DNA of 52,501 nt. Source: Akkermansiaceae bacterium (GTDB taxonomy: Bacteria > Verrucomicrobiota > Verrucomicrobiia > Verrucomicrobiales > Akkermansiaceae). Below the pieces are notes generated by a model that did no database searches, was not told where the DNA came from, and saw nothing but the letters and a program-made list of their open reading frames with translations. A program made the translations under genes and the position numbers. Positions within the stretch are counted from its first letter, which is position 1. The number at the start of each line of letters is the position of its first letter. Positions 9,237-18,389 of the stretch are shown piece by piece. Where the stretch lies: positions 1-52,501 of the forward strand of contig JACKPZ010000024.1 of NCBI GenBank assembly GCA_024233135.1, in the 5' to 3' direction.

Positions 9237-9454
9237 TGATCCAGGCTCAGATCGTCGTGATGGCCCGCCGAGGAATGTCACGCCGCGTTCGGCAAGACGC
9301 TCGATGTTGGGCGTCTGATAGAGAGATGTCGTTCCGAACAAGGTGGTGTCGCTCCATCCGAGGTCATCGGCGAGGATGAACACGACGTTCATCGGCCGTT
9401 CCGCGGCGTGCGCCGCAAGAACGAGGAGCGACCATGCGAGAAGAATCGGTTTCA

Positions 9455-10987
9455 TCATTTCCTGGCTCCGTATTTCGTCCACTCCGGATGCCGGTGGGGG
9501 GCGCGTGCCGCCTCGCGCACGGATTTCTGGGGCGAGCGCAGCGCGTCGGCGGCCGTTTCATGCCAACGTCGGACCATGGCGGCGACACGCTCCGGTTCTT
9601 GTGCGGCGAGGTCGTGTTGTTCCGCCCGGTCTTCGGATAGATCGTAGAGTTCCCACGGCGCGGAACGGAAACTGACGAGTTTCCAGTTTCCCTCGCGCAG
9701 CCCGCGGTCGGTGGAAAACAGATAGTGGATCGGCGGACGTTCGCCGAGGGGGGGTCCGGCGAGCACAGGCTCCAGCGTGGTTCCCGCGAGCGCGGTGGGT
9801 TTGCGGCCCGGCCATGTGGTGGGGATCTCCGCGCCGGCGAGGCCGGCCAGGGTGGGCAGCACATCGACAAGGTGCGCGGGGTCGTGGTTCACGGAACCCG
9901 GTTTCGCCTTGAGTCCCGCCGGCCAGTGGACGATCGCCGGCGTCGCGACGCCGCCTTCGAACTGGTTTTGTTTGTAGTAGCGGAACGGGCTGTTGCGCGC
10001 CCACGCCCAACCGGTGCTGTCGCTCCAACTGGCGCCTGGTTCCCACGGCTTCTTGTTGCGGCCGGCGGACTTGCGGTCATACGGGCATGCGCCGTTGTCG
10101 GAAACGAAGAGAATCACCGTGTTGTCCAGTTCGCCATTCGCGGCGAGGTTGTCAACGAGTCGTCCGGTTTCCTGATCCACGCGGTCGATCATCGCCGCGA
10201 GCGCGGTCATCCGGCGGATCTCCCAGTCGCGTTGGTCGGCTGTTAGTTCGTTCCATGCCCGGACGTGGTCGGGGCGTGGACCGGCATCGACGTCACCGGC
10301 GAAGAGACCGATCTCCTTCTGTTTCCGCAGGCGGCGTTCGCGGATGATGTCCCATCCGGCGTCGTAGCGGCCTTCGTATTTCCGATAGTCCTGCTCCATC
10401 GGCTGGAGCGGCGCGTGGGGCGCGTTGAAGGCGATGTAGAGAAACCACGGCTTTTCCGTCTTGCGGGCGTCGTCGAGGAACCGCAGTGCGAAATCGACGT
10501 TGGCGACGGTGGTGTAGAATCCGTCGTCAGGAACCTTCCATGGTTTGCCGTCGAGGCGGAAGGTGTTGTCGCCCTTGAAGTAGCGGGTGGCTCCCGAAAG
10601 GTGGCCCCAATAGCGGTCGAACCCGTAGTCGGTGGGTTGTTTGTCGAGATGCCACTTGCCGGTCATCAGGGTCGAGTAGCCCGACTTCGAGAGGACTTCC
10701 GGGAGGGTGACCGCATGGTCCATCGCGGTGTCGCCCGCCTGCAGGCACCAGCGGCCGGTGAGCAGGCTCACACGGGACGAGTGGCACTTCGCGGTGTTGC
10801 TGAACGAGCTGAAACGAAGGCCTCCGGCGGCGAGGCGGTCGAGGTTCGGCGTTTCGATTTCCGAGCCGTAACAGCCGAGATCGGAGAAACCGAGGTCGTC
10901 GGTTAGAATGACGACGAAGTTCGGTCGCTCGGCGGCGCATGCGATGGCGGTGAGGGCGGCGAGAACGAGGTGGCGGATGGATTTCAT
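9455..10987 (-). CDS. S1 family sulfatase with CHSSR maturation motif
   Basis: 510 residues from the ATG at 10987, which begins a typical signal peptide (MKSIRHLVLAALTAIACAAE); the frame is open to 11260, but that extension is the shadow of the upstream gene. Metal-binding NFVVILTDDLGFSD is near the N-terminus. The nucleophile position is Cys68 in KCHSSRVSLLTGRW: a Cys and the +4 Arg are kept, but Ser replaces the usual Pro/Ala at +2. GKWHLDK and FVSDNGACP supply further active-site residues. It should be an exported formylglycine-dependent sulfatase. ATGA-type overlaps join it to the sulfatase upstream and to the truncated sulfatase downstream. The sulfated substrate is inferred to be the rhamnose-containing glycan of this operon. 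Confidence 0.9.
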   Translation of the reverse strand: MKSIRHLVLAALTAIACAAERPNFVVILTDDLGFSDLGCYGSEIETPNLDRLAAGGLRFSSFSNTAKCHSSRVSLLTGRWCLQAGDTAMDHAVTLPEVLSKSGYSTLMTGKWHLDKQPTDYGFDRYWGHLSGATRYFKGDNTFRLDGKPWKVPDDGFYTTVANVDFALRFLDDARKTEKPWFLYIAFNAPHAPLQPMEQDYRKYEGRYDAGWDIIRERRLRKQKEIGLFAGDVDAGPRPDHVRAWNELTADQRDWEIRRMTALAAMIDRVDQETGRLVDNLAANGELDNTVILFVSDNGACPYDRKSAGRNKKPWEPGASWSDSTGWAWARNSPFRYYKQNQFEGGVATPAIVHWPAGLKAKPGSVNHDPAHLVDVLPTLAGLAGAEIPTTWPGRKPTALAGTTLEPVLAGPPLGERPPIHYLFSTDRGLREGNWKLVSFRSAPWELYDLSEDRAEQHDLAAQEPERVAAMVRRWHETAADALRSPQKSVREAARAPHRHPEWTKYGARK

Positions 10988-12696
10988 GGTGCGAGGCGCG
11001 GGTCGCCGGCCACCGCGCGGATCGTGCGGTCGGGGCCGAGCAGTTTGCCGCGCAGATCGGTGAACGGGAGTTTCCGGATTTCCGCGGCGGGGTCGTAGTC
11101 CGGATTCAGCGCCGGCGTGTATTTCACGTCCACCTTGGCATCGATCCAATCGTTGAGTTCGCGAAACAGGGACTTCGCGAGATCCGGCTTCTCGTCCGCG
11201 AGGTCGTGCGTTTCGAAGGGATCCTTCGCGATGTCGTAGAGCCGGAGGCCGCCGTGCCAATCGTAGATGAGCTTCATGTCGCCTTTGCGGATGGCCGAGT
11301 GCGGCGTGAGCGGGAGCTTGTTGTCGGGATCGAGCGGCGCGACGTTGAACGGGTAGTGCCAGAAAAACGGCTGCTCGCGATGGAACACGGAGGCGTTTCC
11401 GTCTTTGTCGAGTAGCGGCATGATGCTCTGGCCGTCAAGACCGAGCCGCTGGATCGTTTCCTCCGGGTTTCCTCCGGACGCTTCGACGAAGGTGGGAAAC
11501 AGATCGGTGCAGTGGACCGGTTCGTCACACCAGACGCCGGCGCGAACCTTGGCGGGCCAACGGACAACGAGCGGAACACGGATGCCGCCTTCATACATCA
11601 TCGCCTTGCCGCCCTTGAGCGGCTTGTTGCTGGTGACCGGCTTCTTGCCCTTCATGGTGGTCCAGGACACGCCGCCGTTGTCGCTCAGGAAGACGATGAG
11701 CGTGTTGCTGGCAATCTGAAGATCATCGAGCGTCGCCATCAACCGTCCGACGGACTGGTCGAGGCTGCGGATCATCGCGGCGTAGGTCGCGTTGTCGTGG
11801 CCGTTTCGTCCCTTGGCGGGTTTTGTTTCGAAATGTCGGATGTCGGCTGGTTTCGCTTCGAGCGGTTCGTGAACGGCGAAGTGGCAGAGATAGAGCAGGA
11901 ACGGTGTGTCCGGCGACTTCTCGTGGTGGTTGCGGATGAATCGGTCCGCACGATCGGTGAGATCGTCGGTTAGATAATCCGAACCTCCCGGCTCGCCCGC
12001 GTTCCCCCACGTGTGGCGGCCTTTCATGACCGCGGGATTGGTGTTCGCGCTGCGGTTCCACAGGCCGCGCCAGCGGAAGAACGGCGAGGCACCCGAGTCG
12101 AACCATGCGAGCTCCTCGAATCCCTGGTCCGAAGGTTGGTGGCCGTCCGCGCCGTGGCCGCCGAGGTGCCATTTTCCGAGAAAGGCGCGGCGGTATCCAT
12201 CGAGCGCCTCGGCGAAGGTGGTGACATCGCGTCCGCCATCGTCCTTCCGGCCTGTTGGGAGCGCGAGCAGGGTCGACCCGTTGAGAAGCGCCTGTGGCGT
12301 GTCGATGTCGTCGCCCCAGAACATCGCGTCGTGCGGCAGATAGCCGGCGGGCGGCGTCGTGCCGGTGCTGGCATAACTCCTCACGACGTGAGGTGTCGCT
12401 GTGGTGAAGCCAAGCCGCGCGGCGTTGATCCCGGTGAGTACCGAGGCCCGCGTGGGCGAGCAGAGCGGGCAGACGTAGGCCTGTGAGAACGCCGTGCCGT
12501 CTTTTGTAAGGCGGTCGATGTTCGGCGTTTCGTAGAACATGTCCGCCGGATCGTCTCCGGTGAGGTGCGAGGCGAACGAATTGACATCGGCATATCCGAG
12601 GTCGTCCGCGAGGATGAACAGGATGTTGGGACGGGCGGCAGCCGTGAGGCAGGGAACGGCCGCGAGCAGCGGGAGAATGAAGGTGCGGCGGATCAT
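10984..12696 (-). CDS. S1 family sulfatase with CSPTR motif
   Basis: 570 residues with a signal peptide (MIRRTFILPLLAAVPCLTAAA). The canonical formylglycine motif is at Cys79 (LCSPTRASVLTG). NILFILADDLGYAD supplies the metal-binding Asp pair, LGKWHLGGHG the Lys/His region and FLSDNGGVSW the late Asp/Asn metal ligands. An insertion of about 40 residues after the motif (PTGRKDDGGRDVTTFAEAL region) makes it longer than its neighbours. It lies one base after the upstream sulfatase stop and overlaps the next sulfatase by 4 bases. It would hydrolyse a sulfate ester outside the cytoplasm; the positional specificity cannot be read from sequence. Confidence 0.92.
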   Translation of the reverse strand: MIRRTFILPLLAAVPCLTAAARPNILFILADDLGYADVNSFASHLTGDDPADMFYETPNIDRLTKDGTAFSQAYVCPLCSPTRASVLTGINAARLGFTTATPHVVRSYASTGTTPPAGYLPHDAMFWGDDIDTPQALLNGSTLLALPTGRKDDGGRDVTTFAEALDGYRRAFLGKWHLGGHGADGHQPSDQGFEELAWFDSGASPFFRWRGLWNRSANTNPAVMKGRHTWGNAGEPGGSDYLTDDLTDRADRFIRNHHEKSPDTPFLLYLCHFAVHEPLEAKPADIRHFETKPAKGRNGHDNATYAAMIRSLDQSVGRLMATLDDLQIASNTLIVFLSDNGGVSWTTMKGKKPVTSNKPLKGGKAMMYEGGIRVPLVVRWPAKVRAGVWCDEPVHCTDLFPTFVEASGGNPEETIQRLGLDGQSIMPLLDKDGNASVFHREQPFFWHYPFNVAPLDPDNKLPLTPHSAIRKGDMKLIYDWHGGLRLYDIAKDPFETHDLADEKPDLAKSLFRELNDWIDAKVDVKYTPALNPDYDPAAEIRKLPFTDLRGKLLGPDRTIRAVAGDPRLAP

Positions 12697-12697
12697 C

Positions 12698-14062
12698 CTA
12701 TTTCACCGCTTCGCTCCGGCGATCGAGATCGGCGCGGAGTTTCGTTGTTTCCTCCGCCTTTGCATCCAGCGCGAGGTTTTTCAGTTCCTCGGGGTCGGTC
12801 TTGAGATCGAACCACTGCTGGTATTTCCACTCGGGCCACCAGGTGTATTTGAAGTCCCGGGTGACGATCGCCTGCGAGGACGGGATGCGTTTGCGGTTGG
12901 TGATCGTCGGGTGCTCGTAGAAGAAATCCGTGCGCCAGTTTTCCACCGGAGCGGACGAGAGATAGAACGGTGAGAAATCCTCGCCCTGCACCGAGTCCGG
13001 AGCCTCGACGCCCGCCGCGTTGAGGATGGTGGAGGCAACATCGACGTTGAGGACGAAGTTGTCGTTGGTTTTTCCGCGTGCGGCGGCCGGCATGCGCGGG
13101 TCGTGCACGATGAGCGGGATGCGGATGCTTTCCTCATACGGATACCACTTGTCCGCAAGGCCGCGTTCGCCGTGGAAGTAGCCGTTGTCCGCGAGGAAGA
13201 TGACGAGCGTGTGGTCGAGCACGCCCTGGGATTCCAGTTCGCGGAGCACGCGGCCGCAGACGGCGTCCACCTCGGTGCAGAGGCGGTAGTAGTTTTTCAT
13301 CATCCGCTGGTATTTCCGCGGGGTGTCGAAGCGCCAGTGATAGCGGACGCGGCCTTCGTTTTCGGGGGCTTGGAGGAAGGGCGGGAGCGCCTTCAGGGCT
13401 ACCTCGTCCGCGAGCTTCGGAACGGGGATGACGGCATCCTTGTAGAGTGCCATGCTTTCCGGTTGCGGCCGGTATTGGTCCGGATGCTGGTCCTCCGCGT
13501 GCGGTGCGAAGAACCACAGGTTGAGCAGGAACGGTTTGTCCTTCGGCCGGGTGGCAAGAAATTCAAGCGCGTCCTCCTGGTTGCGTTGGGTCACGTGGAC
13601 CATCGACCCGTCGCCGCGGTCATACCAATGCTTGCCGGAGTAGGCGCGCCCGAAGTCGAACTCTTTTTCGGGAAACGGCCCGCTGTGCCACTTTCCGACA
13701 TGTCCCACGTGATAGCCATGCTCGCGGAGGACGCCCGGGTAGCTCTTCTCCCACGGTGTCTCCATCGTTTCGAACGAGCGGTTGCCGTGGCGCGACATCC
13801 ACTGGCCGGTGAGGATCGACGACCGGCTCACGCCGCAGATCGCGGTGGTGACGCAGGCGTGGGTGAAACGAAACCCCTCGTTGGCGAGGCGGTCGATGTT
13901 CGGCGTTTGGACGATCGGGTTTCCCGCGACTCCGAGCGTGTCGAAACGCCAGTCGTCGGCGAGGAGGACGAGGATGTTGAGCGGGTCCTTCGTGTTCTCC
14001 GCCGGGGCGAGGGCCGGGGAGGCGAGGAACAGGGCTGCTAGAAAAAGGCGGCGGGATTTCAT
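12698..14062 (-). CDS. S1 family sulfatase with CGVSR motif
   Basis: 454 residues from the ATG at 14062, at the signal peptide MKSRRLFLAALFLASPALAP; the open extension to 14161 lies over the upstream gene and is not used. ILVLLADDWRFDTLG is the metal-binding start. The maturation site is Cys76 in AICGVSRSSILTG. Arg at +4 and the Ser/Thr-Gly context are right, but Val occupies the position normally Pro or Ala; I confirmed this from the codons at 13823-13837. VGKWHSGPFP and FLADNGYFHGERG complete the active site. It overlaps the upstream sulfatase by 4 bases and ends one base before the next. It is probably an exported sulfatase of a different S1 subfamily from its CSPSR and CSPTR neighbours. 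Confidence 0.9.
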   Translation of the reverse strand: MKSRRLFLAALFLASPALAPAENTKDPLNILVLLADDWRFDTLGVAGNPIVQTPNIDRLANEGFRFTHACVTTAICGVSRSSILTGQWMSRHGNRSFETMETPWEKSYPGVLREHGYHVGHVGKWHSGPFPEKEFDFGRAYSGKHWYDRGDGSMVHVTQRNQEDALEFLATRPKDKPFLLNLWFFAPHAEDQHPDQYRPQPESMALYKDAVIPVPKLADEVALKALPPFLQAPENEGRVRYHWRFDTPRKYQRMMKNYYRLCTEVDAVCGRVLRELESQGVLDHTLVIFLADNGYFHGERGLADKWYPYEESIRIPLIVHDPRMPAAARGKTNDNFVLNVDVASTILNAAGVEAPDSVQGEDFSPFYLSSAPVENWRTDFFYEHPTITNRKRIPSSQAIVTRDFKYTWWPEWKYQQWFDLKTDPEELKNLALDAKAEETTKLRADLDRRSEAVK

Positions 14063-15522
14063 GGTTTTTCGGGGACGGAGAAGTAGTGTTCGTACCAACG
14101 GGTTTCCTGGTCGTTGAGTTTGCCCTGCGGGATGCCCGGGGGATCGAAATCGCGGGTCCATCGGGCGAGCCGGTCGCGCAGGTCGTCGGCGACCCGTGGT
14201 TCTTCGGCGATCCGATTCTTCGTTTCCCCGCCGTCGGTTTCAAGGTCGAACAGAAACTCGCCTCCCTCGGCGGCGCTGAGGAACTTCCACTTGCCGGCGC
14301 GGATGGCGGCCTGGTTCCAGAAGCGCCAGCACAGCGATGGGTGGGGCGCGGCGTCGTTCGAGCCCTTGAGGTGGGGGAGGAGGTCGACGCCGTCGAGCTC
14401 CGGAGACGCTGGCAGTCCGGCGAGCGAGACCGCGGTGGCCGCGAAGTCGAGCGAGCTCACCGGTTTCTGATAGACGGTGCCGGCCGGCAGGTTTCCTTTC
14501 CACGAGAAGAGCATCGGAACACGGATGCCGCCTTCGCTGAGCATGCCTTTCTCGCCTTTCCACGGATCGTTGATCGAGCCGTCCCAACCGCCGGGGTCGG
14601 TGTCCACCGGGCTGTCCGGCCGGGTGAGCTTGAGTGGCGCGCCGTTGTCGCTGGTGAAGATGACGAGCGTGTTCTCCAGCAGGCCGTGGGTCTTCAGGCG
14701 GTCCATGATTTTGCCGACGCCGTCGTCGATCGCGGCGATCATCGCGAGGGCGTAGCGCCGGCGCTCGGGCATCGGGCCGGTGAAACGGTCGAGGTATTTC
14801 TTCGTCGCCTCCAACGGCGTGTGCGGCGCGTAGTAGCCGACGTGGAGGTAGAACGGGCGGTCGTGATTGCGGTCGATGAACGCGGTGGCCGCTTCGGTCT
14901 GGATATCGACCCGGAATTCGCCGGGAAACTGCAGCACCCGCCGGCCCGGCGGGAGGTCCTTGCCATCCCGGGCGAAATTCGCGCGGTAGTGGTTCATCTC
15001 GCCCCAGAAGTATTCGTGAAACCCTTGGGCACCGGGCGTGTGCGGCTGCATCTTGGCGGGCGGAATCCGTCGTTTCTGCGGTGGGAGTCCGACCATCTCC
15101 GGCAGTTTTTTTTGAAACCAGCGGGTGCAGAGGATGTTCGGCTCGAGGTGCCATTTGCCGACGAATCCGCAGCGGTAACCGGCCGGGCCGAGGCGTTCCG
15201 CAAGCGTGACGGCCTCGGCGGGCAGGGGAACATCGGGAATGGTGTCGATTCCGAAGCGCTGCTGGTGCCGTCCGGTGATGATCGCCGCGCGCGAAGGCGA
15301 ACATTGGGGTGAGGTGATGTAGCCAGAGCTGCAGCGGACTCCGCTCGCGGCGAGATCGTCAAGATGCGGGGTTTTGACATCGGGCGCTTGTTTCTGCGCG
15401 CCGAGGTCGGCCCAGCCGAGGTCGTCGGCGAGGATCACGATGACGTTCGGTTTCTCCGCCGCGGGTGCGGATGGCGGCACCGCGAGGGCGGTGAGGAGGA
15501 GGATGGTTCGGAAGGGTCTCAT
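14059..15522 (-). CDS. S1 family sulfatase with CSPSR motif
   Basis: 487 residues from the ATG at 15522, at MRPFRTILLLTALAVPPSAP, a clear signal peptide; the frame open to 15762 is the shadow of the GH78 end. It has a canonical maturation motif at Cys74 (PQCSPSRAAIITGRH), NVIVILADDLGWADLG at the start, VGKWHLEPN and FTSDNGAPLKL later. The middle (GFHEYFWGEMNHYRANF) and the LSEGGIRVPMLF block fit sulfatases acting on carbohydrate sulfates. It is joined by 4-base overlaps to the GH78 upstream and the sulfatase downstream, so all three are probably made from one message. Confidence 0.93.
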   Translation of the reverse strand: MRPFRTILLLTALAVPPSAPAAEKPNVIVILADDLGWADLGAQKQAPDVKTPHLDDLAASGVRCSSGYITSPQCSPSRAAIITGRHQQRFGIDTIPDVPLPAEAVTLAERLGPAGYRCGFVGKWHLEPNILCTRWFQKKLPEMVGLPPQKRRIPPAKMQPHTPGAQGFHEYFWGEMNHYRANFARDGKDLPPGRRVLQFPGEFRVDIQTEAATAFIDRNHDRPFYLHVGYYAPHTPLEATKKYLDRFTGPMPERRRYALAMIAAIDDGVGKIMDRLKTHGLLENTLVIFTSDNGAPLKLTRPDSPVDTDPGGWDGSINDPWKGEKGMLSEGGIRVPMLFSWKGNLPAGTVYQKPVSSLDFAATAVSLAGLPASPELDGVDLLPHLKGSNDAAPHPSLCWRFWNQAAIRAGKWKFLSAAEGGEFLFDLETDGGETKNRIAEEPRVADDLRDRLARWTRDFDPPGIPQGKLNDQETRWYEHYFSVPEKP

Positions 15523-18299
15523 GGCAGGGTGGATACGAGCCGGTAGCGCCCGGCGGGGAGCGTGGCACGCTGTGCCGCGCCCTGGGCATCGTCGGCGTCG
15601 CTGAAGGAAAACGTATCGGACGACGGATCCATACCTTTCAATCGTCCGGGAAGCCGGACTTTCGCCGTGGCGCCGGGAGGAATCTCGATGTTCCAGGTGA
15701 AGGTGCTGCCGTCGCGTTTCCACGAGCTTTCGATCGCGCCCATCGCCGAGTCGAAGCTGCATTCAACCTCGTCGAGCCCATCGATCATCTGTGGCTCCAG
15801 CAGGATCGAGCGGAATCCGGGTTTTTCCGGATCCGGTCGGATACCCGCGAGGCCGGAATAGAACCACTGCACGAAGGCGGCTTGGAACGGGTGGCTCATC
15901 GAGCGGTTGTAGGGCCGCTCGGGATCGCGTGGGTCCATCTGGCCGGGCCAGACTTCCCAAAATGTCGTCGCGCCCTTGCTGGCGAGGTGTTTGAAACTTG
16001 GATGGGTCTCGTTCTGCAACGCTTTCCACGCGGTCGGCTGATGCCCGTGTCCGACGAGTGAGGGCCACAGCGACGGCATGCCGAACACACCGGTCATGAA
16101 GTGCCCGCCTGCCTCCTCGACGAGTCTTGCGAGTCGGCCGGCCGCCTCGTCGCGCATCGCCTCCGGCAGAATGCCCCAGTCGATGGCGATGGCGTGGATC
16201 GTCTGATCGGGCGTCATCGATGGTTCCGGGCCGTAGTATTCGCGGAGAAACGCGGTCCGGATCGTTTCCCGGAGTTTCGCGAAACGTTCGGCATCCTCCT
16301 CGTTGCCGAGCAGTCGGGCGCTATCGGCGGTGATCGCGGCGCAGCGGTAGAAACACGCTGTCGAGAGCATGGGAACGACCTGCGAGTAGTAGTCGCGCGG
16401 TTCCTCGATCGCACCGAGCGGGTGCGGCTTGCACCAATCGCCGAGGCCGGAGCTCAGGATGCCGTCCCTCGCGCGGCTTTCGAGGTGCAGCGTCCACTGG
16501 CGCATCGAGCCATAGTTCCGTTCGAGAGGACGAAGGTCGCCGGTGAACTGATAGACATCCCACGGAATGAACACGATGGCGGATCCCCAGTCCGGCGATG
16601 CCTCGCCGATGAAACGCATGCCGGGGGCGACCATCGTCGGTATGCCGGCGGGTTTCGGCTTCACCTCGCGTTCCTCCATGTTGCTGCCGAAACTAAGCAT
16701 CGGCGTGTCGCGGCGCGCGGATGTGACGATGTCGCCGGTGTATTTCGTCCACAGCGGCGCGGAGTTGAAACGGAACATCGAATAGGGGACCACGAGGTGC
16801 GCGTCGCCCGTCCAGCCGCAGCGCTCGCGCACGGGGCAATCGGTCGGCACGCCCTGGATGTTCCCGGCGAAGGTCCGGTGGGCCCACTCGAAGGCCATGT
16901 TGAGCGTCGGGTCCGAGCAATGGAAGCGACCCGTCACCGGCAGGTCGTTGTGGACGACTACCGCGGTGAGCGTCCCGTTGTCCGGAGCTGTCCTGAGTTT
17001 TCCGTCGGCCACGGTCATTTCGACATATCGGAAACCATGATAGGTGAAACGTGGTTCCCATGTTTCCTGCCCGGACCCCTTGCAGGTGTAGATGTCGGTC
17101 TGGATCGCCTTGGTGTGCTCGATGCCACCGGTCGCGAAATTCGGCGAACCGTCGGAAAGGATGTCCTCCGCGAAACGCAGTGTGATGCGCGTGCCCGCCT
17201 CCGCCTCGACACGGAGCATCGTCCAGCCGACGAGGTTCGCGCCGAAGTCATACATCCAGACGCCGGGTTTCCACTCGCGGGCGGTCACCGGTGCCACCGT
17301 GCGGATTCTCCGGCACGGTGGAAGATCCTGGGCGATCAATTCCCCGCCCGGAGCCGACGCTATTTCCACCGGCATCCAGTTTCCATCGCCGGCCGCGGGG
17401 CCGGCCCAAGCCGGGTCTTCGAGACGCGCGTCGTATTGCTCTCCGGCATACACGTTCGACCGCACGATCGGACTTTTCGCGCACACCCACGACCCGTCCG
17501 TCGTCACGACCGTGGTGCTCCCGTCATCGTGGGTGACTTCGAGACGGGCTTTCACCTTCGGTTGGCCGTAACTCATGCCCTGGGGGCCCCATACCTGGTC
17601 CTGGTTGTAGAACCCGTCGCCCAGCCAGATGCCCAGCGTGTTTTCGCCCTCGCGGAGCCGCCGGGTGACGTCGTGAGCGACGTAGAAACAACGATATTGA
17701 TAGTCGGTTTGCGCGGGTTGGAGGACTTCGTCTCCGAGGGGTATGCCGTTGACCCTCGACTCATGCCAGCCGAGGCCCGCGACGTAGAGGCGCGCCTTTG
17801 TCACCGGTTTGGCGAGTTGAAACCGCTTGCGGAATCGCGGCGCGTTCTTCTCCCGCGCGGCGGCCGGCATCCGGATCCATTCGGCCGACCAATCGCCTTC
17901 GCGCGGTCCCGTTTCGAAACTCGTCGGCGCCGACCAATCGCCTGCATCGCCATCCGCCATCCGTGTGCGGACCCGCCACCATCGTTCCGATCGGGACGGC
18001 AGGGCGCTCGCGTCGAAACGAAGCGCCGGCCCGTCGTCCAATGCCACTTTCCGGATTTCCGTGCCGTCTTCATCCAGCAATGCCTGCTTCGAATCCGCGA
18101 GCGCGACTTCGTAGGAAACCGGCGTTTCATCCGGATCGACCGTGAGTTTCCACGTCAGCATTGGCTCCGGATCGTTGGTCACCATCCAGCCGGAGCGGCC
18201 TTGCGTGCGGAGGTCGGTGATCTCCGCGGCATGGAGCAGCGGCGCGAGGACGACAAAAGCGGCCGCGAGGGACCCGCGGTGACATGGGACGAGGCTCAT
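15519..18299 (-). CDS. Alpha-L-rhamnosidase, GH78 (first copy)
   Basis: 926 residues with a signal peptide (core AAAFVVLAPLLHA). It has the GH78 layout: N-terminal beta domains with SYEVALADSK, a carbohydrate-binding-like region (ARLYVAGLGWHESRVNG), the (alpha/alpha)6 catalytic barrel and a C-terminal beta domain. The signature PTDCPVRERCGWTGDAH contains Glu492 at the catalytic acid region. It is clearly diverged from the second GH78 in this operon, so the two probably differ in linkage or acceptor. It starts 90 bases after the upstream sulfatase, a gap that holds the palindromic element about 70 bases before its ATG, and its stop overlaps the next sulfatase start. Confidence 0.93.
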   Translation of the reverse strand: MSLVPCHRGSLAAAFVVLAPLLHAAEITDLRTQGRSGWMVTNDPEPMLTWKLTVDPDETPVSYEVALADSKQALLDEDGTEIRKVALDDGPALRFDASALPSRSERWWRVRTRMADGDAGDWSAPTSFETGPREGDWSAEWIRMPAAAREKNAPRFRKRFQLAKPVTKARLYVAGLGWHESRVNGIPLGDEVLQPAQTDYQYRCFYVAHDVTRRLREGENTLGIWLGDGFYNQDQVWGPQGMSYGQPKVKARLEVTHDDGSTTVVTTDGSWVCAKSPIVRSNVYAGEQYDARLEDPAWAGPAAGDGNWMPVEIASAPGGELIAQDLPPCRRIRTVAPVTAREWKPGVWMYDFGANLVGWTMLRVEAEAGTRITLRFAEDILSDGSPNFATGGIEHTKAIQTDIYTCKGSGQETWEPRFTYHGFRYVEMTVADGKLRTAPDNGTLTAVVVHNDLPVTGRFHCSDPTLNMAFEWAHRTFAGNIQGVPTDCPVRERCGWTGDAHLVVPYSMFRFNSAPLWTKYTGDIVTSARRDTPMLSFGSNMEEREVKPKPAGIPTMVAPGMRFIGEASPDWGSAIVFIPWDVYQFTGDLRPLERNYGSMRQWTLHLESRARDGILSSGLGDWCKPHPLGAIEEPRDYYSQVVPMLSTACFYRCAAITADSARLLGNEEDAERFAKLRETIRTAFLREYYGPEPSMTPDQTIHAIAIDWGILPEAMRDEAAGRLARLVEEAGGHFMTGVFGMPSLWPSLVGHGHQPTAWKALQNETHPSFKHLASKGATTFWEVWPGQMDPRDPERPYNRSMSHPFQAAFVQWFYSGLAGIRPDPEKPGFRSILLEPQMIDGLDEVECSFDSAMGAIESSWKRDGSTFTWNIEIPPGATAKVRLPGRLKGMDPSSDTFSFSDADDAQGAAQRATLPAGRYRLVSTLP

Positions 18300-18332
18300 T
18301 CCCCCGAGTGATAGGAAGAAGCGACGTTCATG

Positions 18333-18379
18333 GAAAGTCGCCAGCCGCGATGGAGTGGCAAATCACCCGTGCGGGTGAA
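18333..18379 (-). promoter_or_regulatory. Palindromic promoter/leader element, copy A (before GH78)
   Basis: Minus strand, in order: a perfect palindrome TTCACCC-GCAC-GGGTGA (18363-18378 core), TTGCCA (18356-18361), a 17-base stretch holding the imperfect palindrome CCATCGCGGCTGG, then ACTTTCC. It aligns without gaps to copy B at 19990-20036, matching 36 of 47 bases. The palindrome centre is 71 bases before the GH78 ATG (69 in copy B). One reading is an activator site abutting a -35 (TTGCCA), 17-base spacer and weak -10 (ACTTTC); the other is a structured RNA leader. Both are inference. Confidence 0.6.
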
Positions 18380-18389
18380 AACGTCCGCC

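Larger units (their letters stand above)
9114..9458 (-). pseudogene. Truncated S1 sulfatase, N-terminal fragment
   Basis: The frame gives 115 residues from the ATG at 9458. The first 60 or so are a perfect sulfatase beginning: signal peptide (up to AHAAE), NVVFILADDLGWSD with the metal-binding Asp pair, and TPNIERLAERGVTF. The frame then runs into Ser/Arg-rich sequence unlike any sulfatase, and the maturation motif (CxPxR), the remaining active site and the C-terminal domain are missing. Intact paralogues here are 454-570 residues. Its start overlaps the upstream sulfatase stop (ATGATGA), so it was once an operon member. The tail after about 9282 (reading leftwards) looks like intergenic and promoter sequence of the next gene. 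It cannot be an active sulfatase. Confidence 0.85.

Noticed and set aside
10988..11260. Extended starts of sulfatases (11260, 15762, 14161, 20702), kdsD (27579) and VanZ (39736)
   Set aside because: In each case the extension reads the neighbouring gene in another frame, and a signal peptide or the family N-terminus begins at the shorter start.
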